A DNA stretch of 64,000 nucleotides from Corynebacterium guangdongense (GCF_030408915.1 NZ_CP047654.1:372001-436000), one strand, 5' to 3'. Counted from the stretch's first letter, positions 42,508-53,698 are shown. Notes: generated by a model not told the origin, from the sequence alone. Translations and numbers: made by a program.

Positions 42508-43527
42508 ATGGATGTCCCGACCTTGAGGTCGACGCACGAGCTCGTCGGCGCCGCACGCAACCACCTGCCAGCACACGCCCGAAACGATGAGGTCGACGCG
42601 TCAATCGCCGAGCACTACACCAGGGCGTCACCCGATCTGTGGGTCCCCAATTCGTCCCTGCGTCCGCCCGGGCTGGTGCGCAGGGAATCCGCGCATCACC
42701 CCCGGGGACTCGGCTACCGGGTGCCGGCGCGGGTCCGGGCGTTGGCGCACCTGCAGGAACGGCCGGACTGGGTGGCCGACGGCTTCAGCGCTGCCGCTCT
42801 CCACGGTTTCGGGGCGTTCTCGGAGTCCTCGGACACCATGCTGCTCGGCGTCACCCGCAAACGGCTCGCTTCCCGCCCGGAACAGGCCACGACGCGGAGG
42901 CTGCATGACGCGGTGCGTACCCGGTTCGTCTCCGTCGAGGGTCGCCACGTCCTGGTCGTCGACCGGGGCACGGCCATCGCGCACTGCCTCAGGGACATCC
43001 GGGCCGGAGCGGTCTCCTGGCCGATCACCCGGGGGCTGGCATTCCATGACACGTCCATCCGGGCCATCCAGTTCCTCGATCACGTGCTGGACCGCACCAC
43101 GCTGACGGCCGAGGACATTCGTGGCCAGTGCGCCGGGCTCGTCGACTCCCGGTGGCTGCGACGTATGGTGGCGTCGACAAGCCAGGGCATGGAATCTCCG
43201 CCGGAGACGCTGCTCAGGCTGGTCGTCCGGAACCACGGCGACTTCGAGCCTCAGGTACCCGTTCACGACGGCGGTCTGCTGATCACCCGGGCGGACCAGG
43301 CCGACAGGCGCCGCCGCGTCGCGCTGTTCTACGACGGGGAGCATCATCTGGATCGTCGGCAACGTGACAAGGACACGGCGATCACCCGGACCATGCACCG
43401 CCTGGGCTGGACTGTCGTCCGCCTGACGGCGACGGACCTTGCGGATGCGGGTCGGGTGATCGAGGCGATCAGGGTTTCCGTGCAAAATAACGCTCCCCGA
43501 ACCCCTCGTGATTATGCAATTACATAG
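42508..43527 (+). CDS. DUF559/Vsr-like nuclease-fold protein
   Basis: A 339-residue protein. The N-terminal ~90 residues may be helical (WVPNSSLRPPGLVRRE), a middle region resembles AbiEi-type antitoxin/effector proteins common in actinobacteria (VADGFSAAALHGF, ITRGLAFHDTSI), and the C-terminus has the PD-(D/E)XK-like DUF559 pattern VALFYDGEHHLDRRQRDKD ... HRLGWTVVRLTATDL with Asp, Glu and Lys/Gln-Arg in the expected positions. Nuclease activity is inferred. Start ATG 42508 is not well supported by a Shine-Dalgarno; the frame is open to 42427. The gene is bracketed by palindromes and lies apart from any operon, so recent acquisition is possible. Confidence 0.7.
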   Translation: MDVPTLRSTHELVGAARNHLPAHARNDEVDASIAEHYTRASPDLWVPNSSLRPPGLVRRESAHHPRGLGYRVPARVRALAHLQERPDWVADGFSAAALHGFGAFSESSDTMLLGVTRKRLASRPEQATTRRLHDAVRTRFVSVEGRHVLVVDRGTAIAHCLRDIRAGAVSWPITRGLAFHDTSIRAIQFLDHVLDRTTLTAEDIRGQCAGLVDSRWLRRMVASTSQGMESPPETLLRLVVRNHGDFEPQVPVHDGGLLITRADQADRRRRVALFYDGEHHLDRRQRDKDTAITRTMHRLGWTVVRLTATDLADAGRVIEAIRVSVQNNAPRTPRDYAIT

Positions 43528-43549
43528 CAACGCCGGGGCCGGGGAGCGT
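43490..43549. terminator. long hairpin overlapping the end of the DUF559-like gene
   Basis: ACGCTCCCC (43490-43498) pairs perfectly with GGGGAGCGT (43541-43549), with ACCCC/GGGG possible inside. The stop codon of the DUF559-like gene lies within the loop. It separates convergent genes. Confidence 0.55.
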
Positions 43550-43560
43550 GCAATTGCACG
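43547..43560. repeat. 14-bp perfect palindrome downstream of the DUF559-like gene
   Basis: CGTGCAATTGCACG, a perfect palindrome whose core matches the palindrome at 42418-42435. It overlaps the right arm of the terminator-like hairpin. Confidence 0.65.
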
Positions 43561-43566
43561 ACGGGG

Positions 43567-45285
<1,719 letters not shown>

Positions 45286-45346
45286 GGTTCTCCTTCGGTG
45301 TTGGCGATCAAAGTCAAAATCAACGGTCAATTAAGCCTCGGCCGCC

Positions 45347-45352
45347 AGTATA
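45347..45352 (-). promoter_or_regulatory. -10 box of the acyl-CoA ligase promoter
   Basis: TATACT on the minus strand, about 60 nt before the ligase ATG. The predicted leader contains repeated TTGA units (minus-strand TTGACCG, TTGATTT, TGACTTTGATC). No clear -35 is seen. Confidence 0.45.
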
Positions 45353-45406
45353 GGGACAGCGGGAACACCGGTGTCGGCCGCCGCTTTCGGCGCCGACGGG
45401 CCTGCC

Positions 45407-45412
45407 TATGAT
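45407..45412 (+). promoter_or_regulatory. -10 box of mshA (leaderless)
   Basis: TATGAT is followed by 6 nt and then the mshA ATG at 45419. Transcription would start at or next to the start codon. Confidence 0.6.
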
Positions 45413-45418
45413 GAGGGC

Positions 45419-46684
45419 ATGCGCATCGCGATGATCTCCATGCACACCTCCCCGCTGGAGCAGCCCGGCGTCGGCGACGCCGGCGGCATGAACGTCTACA
45501 TCATCAACACCGCCCGCCAGCTGGCGCGACGGGGGGTGACGGTGGACGTCTACACGCGTGCCACCCGGCCCAGCCAGGGTGAGATCGTCGAGGTCGAGGA
45601 GAACCTGCGGGTCATCAACGTCATTGCGGGTCCCTACGAGGGCCTGGCCAAGGAGGAGCTGCCCACGCAGCTGGCGGCGTTCGCCGGCGGCGTCATCGAG
45701 TTCGTCCGCTGCCGGCAGGGCCTGGCCTACGACGCCATCCACTCCCACTACTGGCTCTCGGGTCAGGTGGGGTGGCTGCTGCGGGATCTGTGGGACGTCC
45801 CGCTCATCCACACCGCGCACACCCTGGCGGCGGTGAAGAACGCCCATCGGTCCGAGGGTGACACCCCCGAGTCCGAGGCCCGGCGCATCTGCGAGCAGCA
45901 GCTCGTCGACAACGCCGATCTGCTGGTGGTCAACACCGTCGACGAAACCCGGGAGCTGGTCGCGCACTATGACGCCGACGCGGCCAAGATCGAGGTCGTT
46001 CCGCCGGGCGCCGACACCGAACTGTTCACCCCGGGAACGCACCGCAACACCGAGCTTTCCCGGCGCCATCTCGGCATCCCGCTGCACGCGAAGGTCGTCG
46101 CCTTCGTCGGCCGCCTCCAGGAGTTCAAGGGGCCGCAGGTGCTGCTGCGGGCCACCGCCGAAATCTTCGAGCGGGATCCGCACCGCAACCTGCGGGTCAT
46201 CATCTGTGGCGGGGCGTCGGGGGCGTCGGCAAGCAGCAGCACCTACCGAAATCTGGCCGGGGAGCTGGGCCTGGCCAACCGCGTGCGTTTTCTGGATCCG
46301 CGCCCGCCGGAGGAGCTGGTCAGCGTGTACCAGGCCGCCGACATCGTGGCGGTTCCCTCCTACAACGAGTCCTTCGGCCTGGTCGCCATGGAGGCGCAGG
46401 CGACGGGTACCCCGGTCGTCGCCGCGGCGGTGGGCGGTCTGCCCATCGCCGTCGCCGACGGTGAGACGGGTCTGCTGGTCCACGGCCATGATCCGGCCCA
46501 GTGGGCGGATGCGCTGGAGCAGCTGCTTGACGACGACGAGCGACGCATCGCCATGGGCGAGGCCGCCGTCGGTCACGCCGCCCAGTTCAGCTGGGCGGCC
46601 TCCGCCGGGAGACTCGCAGCCGTGTACGAACGCGCCCTGGCGATCGAACTGCCCGACTGTCAGGGAAGAAAAGCCCAGGGTTAG
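45419..46684 (+). CDS. mshA: D-inositol-3-phosphate glycosyltransferase (mycothiol biosynthesis)
   Basis: A 421-residue GT4-family glycosyltransferase that transfers GlcNAc from UDP-GlcNAc to inositol-3-phosphate, the first step of mycothiol synthesis in the cytosol. Signature features: [23 protein letters not shown] at the N-terminus (acceptor and donor loops; quoted in parts [12 protein letters not shown]), [14 protein letters not shown], and the EX7E-like [24 protein letters not shown] (~320, quoted in part [14 protein letters not shown]). ATG 45419 rather than the open frame start at 45371 is set by the TATGAT box 6 nt upstream. Position next to gpmA and senX3-regX3 is the standard corynebacterial arrangement. 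Confidence 0.95.
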   Translation: MRIAMISMHTSPLEQPGVGDAGGMNVYIINTARQLARRGVTVDVYTRATRPSQGEIVEVEENLRVINVIAGPYEGLAKEELPTQLAAFAGGVIEFVRCRQGLAYDAIHSHYWLSGQVGWLLRDLWDVPLIHTAHTLAAVKNAHRSEGDTPESEARRICEQQLVDNADLLVVNTVDETRELVAHYDADAAKIEVVPPGADTELFTPGTHRNTELSRRHLGIPLHAKVVAFVGRLQEFKGPQVLLRATAEIFERDPHRNLRVIICGGASGASASSSTYRNLAGELGLANRVRFLDPRPPEELVSVYQAADIVAVPSYNESFGLVAMEAQATGTPVVAAAVGGLPIAVADGETGLLVHGHDPAQWADALEQLLDDDERRIAMGEAAVGHAAQFSWAASAGRLAAVYERALAIELPDCQGRKAQG

Positions 46685-46739
46685 GAAAAACCACCCCTGT
46701 GACCAGCATTGCCCCGATGAAAGTGGCATGCTGGAGGTC

Positions 46740-47486
46740 ATGACTAACGGAAAGCTCATTCTCGTCCGGCACGGTCAGTCCGTGTGGAACGAATCCAACC
46801 AGTTCACCGGTTGGGTCGATGTTGATCTCACTGACAAGGGTCGTGGCGAGGCCGTCGCCGCCGGCAAGCTGCTCAAGGAGCAGGGCGTCCTCCCCGACGT
46901 CGTGTACACCTCCCTGCTGCGTCGCGCCATCACCACCGCGAATATCGCGCTGGATGCGGCCGACCGCCACTGGATTCCGGTCGTGCGCAACTGGCGTCTG
47001 AACGAGCGCCACTACGGCAAGCTCCAGGGCCTGAACAAGGCCGAGATCCGGGAGCAGTTCGGTGAGGAGCAGTTCATGGAGTGGCGCCGTTCCTACGGCA
47101 CCCCGCCGCCGGCGATCGACGTCGACAACGAGTACTCCCAGACCGGTGACCCGCGCTATTACAACCTGCCGGAGGTCCCGCGCACCGAGTGCCTCAAGGA
47201 CGTCGTCGAGCGCTTTGTCCCGTACTTCACCGACAACATCCTGCCGCGCGCGGCCAAGGGTGAGTCCGTGATGGTCGCCGCGCACGGCAACTCCCTGCGT
47301 GCCCTGGTCAAGTACCTGGACAAGATCTCCGACGATGATATCGCCGGCCTGAACATTCCGACCGGCCAGCCGCTGGTCTACGAGATCGCCGCCGACGGCT
47401 CCGTCGTCAACCCGGGCGGCACCTACCTGGACCCGGAGGCCGCCGCCGCCGGCGCCGCCGCCGTGGCCAGCCAGGGCCAGAAGTAA
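46740..47486 (+). CDS. gpmA: 2,3-bisphosphoglycerate-dependent phosphoglycerate mutase
   Basis: A 248-residue glycolytic enzyme interconverting 3- and 2-phosphoglycerate through a phosphohistidine. The phospho-accepting His is in [10 protein letters not shown] (~8-17); NRLNERHYG-like segment [15 protein letters not shown], and the second His in [14 protein letters not shown] complete the active site. The length is the family norm. The ATG at 46740 follows CTGGAGGTC; a CATGCT hexamer 7 nt before the ATG could also make it leaderless. It is 55 nt after mshA and 18 nt before senX3. Confidence 0.97.
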   Translation: MTNGKLILVRHGQSVWNESNQFTGWVDVDLTDKGRGEAVAAGKLLKEQGVLPDVVYTSLLRRAITTANIALDAADRHWIPVVRNWRLNERHYGKLQGLNKAEIREQFGEEQFMEWRRSYGTPPPAIDVDNEYSQTGDPRYYNLPEVPRTECLKDVVERFVPYFTDNILPRAAKGESVMVAAHGNSLRALVKYLDKISDDDIAGLNIPTGQPLVYEIAADGSVVNPGGTYLDPEAAAAGAAAVASQGQK

Positions 47487-47504
47487 GGGCGATCCTTCCT
47501 GCCC

Positions 47505-48758
47505 GTGGATCTGATTCTCGCGTTCCTGCTCGGCGCCTTGGTGGTGGCGTTGATGATTCCGGTGACGGTGTACGTCCGTCGCCGGCTCGTCCGTATGCGC
47601 GCCACCGCCGCCGCGAACGACAACCAGGTCACGACCATCAGCCAGGTGCTGCATCTGGCCACCCAGGGCTCGCCGACCGGCGTCACGGTCCTGGACCGCG
47701 GGGGAGACGTGGTGCTCTCCAACGCCCGTGCCCACGACATGATGATCGTGCACGACCGGGCGATCAACCCTGAGGTGTGGGCCGTCGCCCAGCAGGTCTT
47801 CGCCGACAAGGAGACCCATTCCCTCGAGATCGAGATGCCGAAGCGGCGCACCGGCACCCGGGTTTCCAACGTCCGGGCGGTCGTCAAGCCGTTGACGCTT
47901 GTCGACGACCGTTTCGTCGTCGTCTACGCGACCGACGAGAGCGAGAACGTGCGCATGGAGTCGGCGCGGCGTGACTTCGTCGCCAACGTCTCCCACGAGC
48001 TCAAGACCCCGGTCGGCGGCATGAGCCTGCTGGCCGAGGCCCTTCTCGAGGACCCGGGCGACCGGGCGCACGTCGAGTACTTCGGTTCGCGGATACTCAA
48101 GGAGTCCCACCGCATGGCCAGCATGATCAGCGAGCTGATCGCGCTGTCCAAGCTCCAGGGCGCCGAGGCCCTGCCGGAGATGGAGCCGGTCAAGGTCGAC
48201 GACATCATCACGGAGGCTTTTCGGCGCAACCAGGTCGCCGCCGACCAGGCCGGCATCCTCCTCACCCGGGGCGTCAGCTACGACGTCCAGGTCCTCGGTG
48301 ACCGTTCCCTGCTGGTGACGGCGCTGTCGAACCTGGTCTCCAACGCCATCAACTACTCGCCCCACTCCGCGCCGGTGTCGGTGACCCAGAAGATCATCAA
48401 CGACATCGTCCACATCCGGGTCACCGACCGCGGCATCGGGATCGCCCCGGAGAACCAGAAGCGCGTGTTCGAGCGCTTCTTCCGGGTGGACAGGGCCCGG
48501 TCCCGCCAGACGGGCGGCACCGGGCTGGGCTTGGCCATCGTGAAGCACGTCGTCGCCAACCATGGCGGTAATATCAAATTGTGGTCCCGCCCCGGCACGG
48601 GATCGACGTTCACCATTGAACTTCCCATCTACCGTCCGAAACCCGACTCCGTCGAGGAGCTCGAGGCAAAACAGTCGGATGACGAGACATCATCTGCAGG
48701 CGCGCAGGCGCTTCGCGAGGCCGTCAGCCGTGTGACGACGCGACGAAAGGAGTCATAG
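47505..48758 (+). CDS. senX3: sensor histidine kinase SenX3
   Basis: A 417-residue membrane sensor of the phosphate-responsive SenX3-RegX3 two-component system. One N-terminal transmembrane helix (LILAFLLGALVVALMIPVTV, residues ~3-22), a PAS-like region (~50-145), the H-box VSHELKTPVGG with the phosphorylated His at ~164, the N-box NLVSNAINYSP, and the G-boxes DRGIGIAPENQ and GGTGLGLAIVKHV. The start is GTG 47505, 18 nt after gpmA. The C-terminal ~40 residues are charged and variable. The gene ends 2 nt before regX3, so kinase and regulator are coupled. It probably controls phosphate-starvation genes. Confidence 0.95.
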   Translation: MDLILAFLLGALVVALMIPVTVYVRRRLVRMRATAAANDNQVTTISQVLHLATQGSPTGVTVLDRGGDVVLSNARAHDMMIVHDRAINPEVWAVAQQVFADKETHSLEIEMPKRRTGTRVSNVRAVVKPLTLVDDRFVVVYATDESENVRMESARRDFVANVSHELKTPVGGMSLLAEALLEDPGDRAHVEYFGSRILKESHRMASMISELIALSKLQGAEALPEMEPVKVDDIITEAFRRNQVAADQAGILLTRGVSYDVQVLGDRSLLVTALSNLVSNAINYSPHSAPVSVTQKIINDIVHIRVTDRGIGIAPENQKRVFERFFRVDRARSRQTGGTGLGLAIVKHVVANHGGNIKLWSRPGTGSTFTIELPIYRPKPDSVEELEAKQSDDETSSAGAQALREAVSRVTTRRKES

Positions 48759-48760
48759 CA

Positions 48761-49456
48761 ATGACGACCACCATCCTGATTGTTGAGGACGAGGAATCCC
48801 TGGCGGATCCGCTGGCTTTCCTGCTCAAGAAGGAGGGGTTCAACACGATCGTCGCCGGCGACGGGCCACGGGCTCTCGAGGAGTTCGCCCGCCACGAGAT
48901 CGACATCGTCCTGCTGGATCTGATGCTTCCGGGCATGTCGGGCACCGACGTGGCCAAGCAGCTGCGCACCACCTCCAACGTGCCGATCATCATGGTCACC
49001 GCCCGGGACTCCGAGATCGACAAGGTCGTCGGCCTCGAGCTAGGCGCCGACGACTACGTGACCAAGCCGTACTCCTCGCGCGAGCTGATCGCCCGCATCC
49101 GTGCCGTGCTGCGACGCGGCGGAACCGAGGCGGAGGAGGTCGAGGTCGAGGACGAGCAGATCCTCGAAGGAGGCCGCGTCCGCATGGACGTGGAGCGCCA
49201 CGAGGTCACCGTGGCCGGCGAGCCCGTGGCCATGCCGCTCAAGGAGTTCGACCTGCTGGAATACCTGCTGCGCAACTCCGGGCGTGTCCTCACCCGCGGG
49301 CAGCTCATCGACCGCATCTGGGGCGCGGACTACGTCGGCGACACCAAGACCCTCGACGTCCACGTCAAGCGCCTGCGCTCCAAGATCGAGGAGGAGCCCT
49401 CCCGCCCCCGGCACCTCGTCACCGTGCGTGGCCTGGGCTACAAGTTCGACGCCTAG
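48761..49456 (+). CDS. regX3: response regulator RegX3
   Basis: A 231-residue OmpR/PhoB-type response regulator. Receiver domain residues ~1-120: acidic pair in VEDEE, phospho-acceptor Asp in VLLDLMLPG (~53), Lys in YVTKPYSSREL. The winged-helix DNA-binding domain (~130-231) has KEFDLLEYLLRNSGRV and DVHVKRLRSKIEE, then VRGLGYKFD. It is phosphorylated by SenX3, encoded 2 nt upstream, and likely binds Pho-type boxes. GAAAGGAG precedes the ATG. Confidence 0.96.
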   Translation: MTTTILIVEDEESLADPLAFLLKKEGFNTIVAGDGPRALEEFARHEIDIVLLDLMLPGMSGTDVAKQLRTTSNVPIIMVTARDSEIDKVVGLELGADDYVTKPYSSRELIARIRAVLRRGGTEAEEVEVEDEQILEGGRVRMDVERHEVTVAGEPVAMPLKEFDLLEYLLRNSGRVLTRGQLIDRIWGADYVGDTKTLDVHVKRLRSKIEEEPSRPRHLVTVRGLGYKFDA

Positions 49457-49491
49457 CGACGCCCCCGCCGAGGACGATTACTCTCGACGTC

Positions 49492-50541
49492 ATGATTGTC
49501 GAGGAATTCTCCTATCCCTCCGCCAACGGGCGTGACGAGATCACGGCCTGGCTCTACCGCCCCGAGGAGGAGACCGGCCCACCCCGGGCACTGTTCCAAC
49601 TCATCCACGGGTACGCGGAACATTCGCGCCGCTACATGCCGATGATCGAGGGGCTCACGGAGAAGGGGGTCGTGGTCGTCGCCGACGACCACGTCGGCCA
49701 CGGCGCCACTGCGCTGTCCTCCGGAACCTGGCTGGACACCGGGGGCACCGGCTACCAGACCTTCATCGACGATGAACTGGCGCTGACCAAGATCGCCCGG
49801 GAGAGCTACCCGGACCTGCCGCTCATCCTCTTCGGCCACAGCTGGGGATCCATGATCGCCCGCGAATACGTCTCACAGTGCCCTGATCTGGCCGCCGGGC
49901 TGATTCTTTCGGGCGTCGTCGAGCAGCTGACCTCCGCCGGCCTGGACATGGAGGTGCTCAGCCAGTCGGCGCGGGCGGCCATCGCCCTCAACGTCTCCCC
50001 GAAACTGCGGGAGGTCTCGCCCCGGCTGCGCGCCAGCTCGGAGGAGGAGGTCGTCACCGAGCTGGCCTCGGTCATCGCCACCAAAGCCACCGCCCGCTAC
50101 GAGGAGGACGACCCGATGGCCTGGGTCGCCACCGACGTCGACGCCCGGCGCGAGTTTCTGGAGGACCCGCTGGGAGCTCCGGCCCGGCAGCCGAGCTTCG
50201 ACTTCTTCCGCGATCTGCTCGGGCTCTACATCCGGGTCGGGTCGGATCGCTTCCCCCGCCGGGTGCGGAAGGACCTGCCGATCCTCATCATGTCCGGCGA
50301 CCAGGATCCGATGGGCAACTACGGGGAGGGCGCCTATCACCTGGCCAACAAGCTGTGGAAGGAGGGACATGGGCACGTGCGGACCCGCGTCTTCCCGGGG
50401 GCGCGCCATGAGATTCAATGGGAGGGGTCGTCCCGGGGTGGCGTCCGCAAGGAGATCCTGCGCTTCCTCGACGACGTCGTGGAGGCGGGGCGCAAGGTCA
50501 GCGTCGACGAGGCCCCGCCGCGTCGCCAGGCGTACAGCTAG
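49492..50541 (+). CDS. alpha/beta hydrolase (monoacylglycerol lipase-like)
   Basis: A 349-residue serine hydrolase of the Hydrolase_4 / monoglyceride lipase type: [10 protein letters not shown] (~41-50, oxyanion region), nucleophile elbow GHSWGSM (~118), Asp in [11 protein letters not shown], and His in [10 protein letters not shown]. The last ~25 residues are charged. It probably cleaves acylglycerols or other lipid esters in the cytosol. TACTCT followed by 7 nt and ATG suggests a leaderless mRNA. Its stop codon shares a CTAG with the stop of the convergent gene at 50538. Confidence 0.88.
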   Translation: MIVEEFSYPSANGRDEITAWLYRPEEETGPPRALFQLIHGYAEHSRRYMPMIEGLTEKGVVVVADDHVGHGATALSSGTWLDTGGTGYQTFIDDELALTKIARESYPDLPLILFGHSWGSMIAREYVSQCPDLAAGLILSGVVEQLTSAGLDMEVLSQSARAAIALNVSPKLREVSPRLRASSEEEVVTELASVIATKATARYEEDDPMAWVATDVDARREFLEDPLGAPARQPSFDFFRDLLGLYIRVGSDRFPRRVRKDLPILIMSGDQDPMGNYGEGAYHLANKLWKEGHGHVRTRVFPGARHEIQWEGSSRGGVRKEILRFLDDVVEAGRKVSVDEAPPRRQAYS

Positions 50542-51455
50542 GAGAGCTCGCCCCGCGCGGTGGCGGGGTGACGGGTCCGGAGTCGGCCGCCGACCGCCTC
50601 GTCGGCCCGGGCCCGGTTGCGGCAGTGCTCGGCGAGGAGCTCATAGGAGGGGTCGCCCATCAGCGCGATGAGCTCCTCGCGCTGGGTGATCCACATCGGC
50701 TCGGCGGCCGTGTGGCAGCCGGAATCGCCGGTGCAGTACCAGTCGAAGTCCTCGCCGCCGCCGCCCCAGCCACGGCGGTCGTACTCGCCGATGGTGGTGC
50801 GCAGAATTTCCTGGCCGTCCGGTCGCTCCTCGTAGGCCTCCAACCGGCGCAGGGGCAGCTGCCAGCAGACCTCGGGCTTGACGACGGTCAGCTCCTCCCC
50901 GGCGTCGACCGCCCACTGGTGCAGGGCGCAGCCGGCGCCGGTCGGCCAGCCGGCCCGGTTGGCGAAGACGCAGGCCCCGCCGGTGACCTTCGTCTTCAAC
51001 GCCGGCTGGGGGTTGCCCTCCTCGTCGTCCAGCTCGTCCCAGACCAGCCAGGGTTCGATCTCGTCGGTGGCGTCCGGGGAATCCGCGGCCGCGAAAAACT
51101 CGTCGACGGCCGCACTGCGCCCCTGCCAGTACTTGGCGGGCATCCGCTTGACGGCGTCGTAGAGCTGGTCACGGTCAGTCTCGTCCGCCATGTAGGCGCC
51201 GTGGTTGCAGCAGCCGACGTCCGGGTCAGATTGGAGGATGCCGTGGCACGCGTCGGTGCCGAATGCGCAGTTCCAGTTCGACTCCAGCCACGTCAGATCG
51301 ACGGAGAAGACGTGGTGTTCGTCCTCCGGGTTGGTGAATTCGAACCAGTCACGGGGGAAGTCGGGGGCAACTTCACGACCAGCAGAAATGGATCGACCTG
51401 CTGGGGAATCAGCGGGGAAGCCGAGGAAAACTGTGGTATTGCGAGGTTGGTTCAC
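50538..51455 (-). CDS. conserved actinobacterial cysteine-containing protein of unknown function
   Basis: A protein of about 305 residues that I recognise only as a conserved actinobacterial family. It has many cysteines, several in conserved-looking contexts: [62 protein letters not shown]. The CxxC/CC-type arrangement suggests a metal or Fe-S site. No signal peptide or membrane segment is seen. The GTG at 51455 was chosen because a TACGGT -10 box lies about 8 nt upstream; the open frame extends to 51524 into ppx. Only 34 bp separate it from the divergent ppx, and its stop overlaps that of the hydrolase. Confidence 0.78.
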   Translation of the reverse strand: MNQPRNTTVFLGFPADSPAGRSISAGREVAPDFPRDWFEFTNPEDEHHVFSVDLTWLESNWNCAFGTDACHGILQSDPDVGCCNHGAYMADETDRDQLYDAVKRMPAKYWQGRSAAVDEFFAAADSPDATDEIEPWLVWDELDDEEGNPQPALKTKVTGGACVFANRAGWPTGAGCALHQWAVDAGEELTVVKPEVCWQLPLRRLEAYEERPDGQEILRTTIGEYDRRGWGGGGEDFDWYCTGDSGCHTAAEPMWITQREELIALMGDPSYELLAEHCRNRARADEAVGGRLRTRHPATARGELS

Positions 51456-51463
51456 ACTGACAC

Positions 51464-51482
51464 ACCGTAGACCGTCTACCCT
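51464..51482. promoter_or_regulatory. divergent overlapping promoters with a 13-bp palindrome
   Basis: In the 34-bp gap between the Cys-protein gene and ppx, a minus-strand -10 TACGGT (51469-51464) and a plus-strand -10 TACCCT (51477-51482) flank and overlap the dyad GTAGAC-C-GTCTAC (51467-51479). Both would give leaderless or near-leaderless mRNAs, and one bound protein could block both. Confidence 0.6.
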
Positions 51483-51489
51483 GATAGGC

Positions 51490-52425
51490 GTGCGTTTAGG
51501 TGTATTGGATGTGGGAAGCAACACGGTTCATCTCGTGGCGGTTGACGCCAGGGACGGTGGTCGACCGACCCCGATGAGCGACTGGAAGACCGGGCTCCGG
51601 CTCGTCGAGATGCTCGACGGGGACGGGGCCATCGACGACAAGGGCATGAAGAAGTTGACCGAGGCGGTCGCCGAGGCCGCGGATCTCGTCGACAAACTCG
51701 GCTGCCAGGAGATGATCCCGTTCGCGACGTCCGCCGTGCGATCGGCGACGAACTCCGAAGCGGTCCTTGACCACGTGGAGAAGGAGACCGGCGTGCGCCT
51801 GGAGATCCTCTCCGGTGAAGAGGAGGCCAACCTGACCTTCCTCGCGGCCCGCCGCTGGTATGGCTGGTCCGCCGGCCGCATCACCAACCTCGACATCGGC
51901 GGCGGCTCGCTCGAGATGTCCACCGGTCTCGACGAACATCCGCAGATCGCCGTCTCCCTCGACCTCGGCGCCGGCCGCCTGACCCACGAATGGTTCGACA
52001 CCGACCCGCCGGAGCGCAAGAAGATCAACACCTTGCGCGACTACATCGACGCCGAGCTCGCCCGTCCCGCCGCTGACTTCAAGGCCATTGGTGTGGAGGG
52101 CCTCGCCGTCGGCACCTCCAAGACCTTCCGTACCCTCGCCCGACTGACCGGCGCCGCGCCCTCCTCGGCCGGGCCTTACGTCCAGCGCACCCTGACCGCG
52201 CCGGGCCTGCGTCAGTTGATCTCCTTCATTTCCAGGATGACCGCCGCGGACCGAGCCGAGCTCGAGGGCATCAGCTCCGACCGATCCCACCAGATCGTCG
52301 CGGGTGCCCTCGTCGCCGAGGCCTCGATGCGCGCCCTGGGCCTCGAGAAACTGGAGATCTGTCCGTGGGCTCTGCGAGAAGGGGTGATTTTGCGTCGACT
52401 GGACAAGGGGACTGGAATAGAGTGA
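51490..52425 (+). CDS. ppx: exopolyphosphatase/guanosine pentaphosphate phosphohydrolase family protein
   Basis: A protein of 311 residues with the sugar-kinase/Hsp70-like fold of Ppx/GppA phosphatases: [11 protein letters not shown] (residues ~6-16, phosphate 1 loop), [21 protein letters not shown], and [11 protein letters not shown] (~137). It hydrolyses terminal phosphates of polyphosphate, or pppGpp. It is the short, single-module corynebacterial/mycobacterial type. Start GTG 51490 is set by the TACCCT box 7 nt upstream and by the family N-terminus; the long upstream frame overlaps the divergent gene. The neighbouring senX3-regX3 makes a phosphate connection plausible. Confidence 0.93.
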   Translation: MRLGVLDVGSNTVHLVAVDARDGGRPTPMSDWKTGLRLVEMLDGDGAIDDKGMKKLTEAVAEAADLVDKLGCQEMIPFATSAVRSATNSEAVLDHVEKETGVRLEILSGEEEANLTFLAARRWYGWSAGRITNLDIGGGSLEMSTGLDEHPQIAVSLDLGAGRLTHEWFDTDPPERKKINTLRDYIDAELARPAADFKAIGVEGLAVGTSKTFRTLARLTGAAPSSAGPYVQRTLTAPGLRQLISFISRMTAADRAELEGISSDRSHQIVAGALVAEASMRALGLEKLEICPWALREGVILRRLDKGTGIE

Positions 52426-52452
52426 CGGGAAAGACGGAAGGACACCTGAGCA

Positions 52453-53589
52453 ATGGCTGAAGACAAACAACTCACGGTTGCGGAGCTGCTGGCCCGCTCC
52501 CGTGAGAGCAAACCGGATGCGGAGCCGCCGCGGCGTCGGCGTCGCCGCAGCCTGGAGGAAGGTGGGATCTCCGTCGCCGAGTTGACGGGGTCGTTCCCAG
52601 CCGTCGAGGCCACGCCACCCGAGTCCAAGCACAGTTCCGTGCCCTTGGATGCCTCCCCTGAGGATTCCGACGCCGAGCGTCAGGCCGCGGAGAAGGCCGA
52701 AGCCGAGCGTAAGGCCGCGGAAAAGGCCGAAGCTGAGAAGAAGGCCGCCGAGAAGAAGGCGGCCGACAAGGCGGAAGCTGAGCGCAAGGCGGCCGACAAG
52801 GCGGAAGCTGAGCGTAAGGCTGCGGAGCAGAAGGCCGCCGAGGAGGCGGAAGCCGAGCGCAAGGCCGAAGCCGAGAAGAAGGCCGCCGAAAAAAAGGCCG
52901 CCGAAAAAAAGGCCGCCGAAAAGGCCGAAGCCGAGAAGGCCGAAGCCGAGAAGAAGGCCGCGGCCGACAAGCGTGCTGCCGAGGATCGCGCCATTCTCGA
53001 GGAGAAGGCCCGCAAGGAGCGTGAGGCTCAAGAGGCCGAGACGGCCGCCGTCAAGAAGCCGTCCGCCGATGAGACGACCGTCATCAGCAAGATCACTGAG
53101 CAGCCCAAGCCGAAGGAGTCGGCAGCCCCGAACTCCCTCACGTCCGCTTCCAGGGCCGGCGCCACCGCGGCCGACACAACGGCCATTCCGACTGTCAGGG
53201 CGGACGCCCCCGAACGGCGAGGGTACGGCGACACCGCCACCATCGACGCCGTCCGCATCGACGATGATGACGAACGCTACGCCGACCGGCAGGTTGAGCA
53301 CAGTCACGACAGTGGGGCCGAGGACTGGGAGGATGAGGGCGCCGGCATCGCCACAGTCATCGGGATGGCGCTGGTGGGCGTCGTCATCGGCGTTATCGTC
53401 TTCATCGGTTTCGAACTCATGTGGGGACAGCTGAACTCGTGGTTCGTCACTCTCCTCGCCCTAGCGGTGACCGCCGTCATGGTTGCCGTCATCCGGGCGC
53501 TGCGCACCGGCCGCGACGCCGCGGCCATGGCACTGGCAGCCCTCGTCGGCCTGGTCATGACCTTTGGGCCGGCCATACTGGTGCTCTAA
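52453..53589 (+). CDS. Lys/Ala/Glu-rich repeat protein with C-terminal transmembrane helices
   Basis: A 378-residue protein. Residues ~75-190 consist of KAAEKAEAE-type heptad-like repeats that should form a long charged coiled coil, preceded by an Arg-rich patch (PRRRRRRS) and a motif VAELLARSR repeated loosely as SVAELTGSF. The C-terminus has three hydrophobic helices (~295-378: [20 protein letters not shown] and two more). It resembles the conserved membrane protein next to ppx in mycobacteria. It begins 27 nt after ppx, so the two are probably co-transcribed, and ends before a strong terminator. Two A7 runs lie in the repeat region. A role at the membrane, binding nucleic acid or polyphosphate, is possible but not shown. 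Confidence 0.83.
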   Translation: MAEDKQLTVAELLARSRESKPDAEPPRRRRRRSLEEGGISVAELTGSFPAVEATPPESKHSSVPLDASPEDSDAERQAAEKAEAERKAAEKAEAEKKAAEKKAADKAEAERKAADKAEAERKAAEQKAAEEAEAERKAEAEKKAAEKKAAEKKAAEKAEAEKAEAEKKAAADKRAAEDRAILEEKARKEREAQEAETAAVKKPSADETTVISKITEQPKPKESAAPNSLTSASRAGATAADTTAIPTVRADAPERRGYGDTATIDAVRIDDDDERYADRQVEHSHDSGAEDWEDEGAGIATVIGMALVGVVIGVIVFIGFELMWGQLNSWFVTLLALAVTAVMVAVIRALRTGRDAAAMALAALVGLVMTFGPAILVL

Positions 53590-53613
53590 AAAGATCGCCT
53601 TCCCTTCCGTCAC

Positions 53614-53662
53614 CCGGGCCGGGGGCCGCACGTTGCTGTGGCCCCCAGGCCCGGTTCTCTTT
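53614..53662 (+). terminator. Rho-independent terminator with U-rich tail
   Basis: CCGGGCC-GGGGGCC pairs with GGCCCCC-A-GGCCCGG (one bulge) around a 12-nt loop and is followed by TTCTCTTT. It is the clearest classical terminator in the window. Confidence 0.88.
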
Positions 53663-53686
53663 GCCCGGAAGGCGGGTGGTCTGTCT

Positions 53687-53692
53687 ACCATG
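53687..53692 (+). promoter_or_regulatory. -10 box of proC (leaderless)
   Basis: TACCAT is followed by 7 nt and the ATG at 53699. This favours that ATG over the one at 53690, which lies inside the box. Confidence 0.6.
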
Positions 53693-53698
53693 GGCGCC

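Noticed and set aside
52680-52990. CRISPR-like or satellite array
   Set aside because: The periodicity comes from codon repeats for Lys-Ala-Ala-Glu units inside an intact gene; there are no spacers.
51496-53307. 603-codon minus-strand frame opposite ppx and the KA-rich protein
   Set aside because: Its Gly/Leu/Phe repeats are only the reverse complement of the KA-rich repeats.
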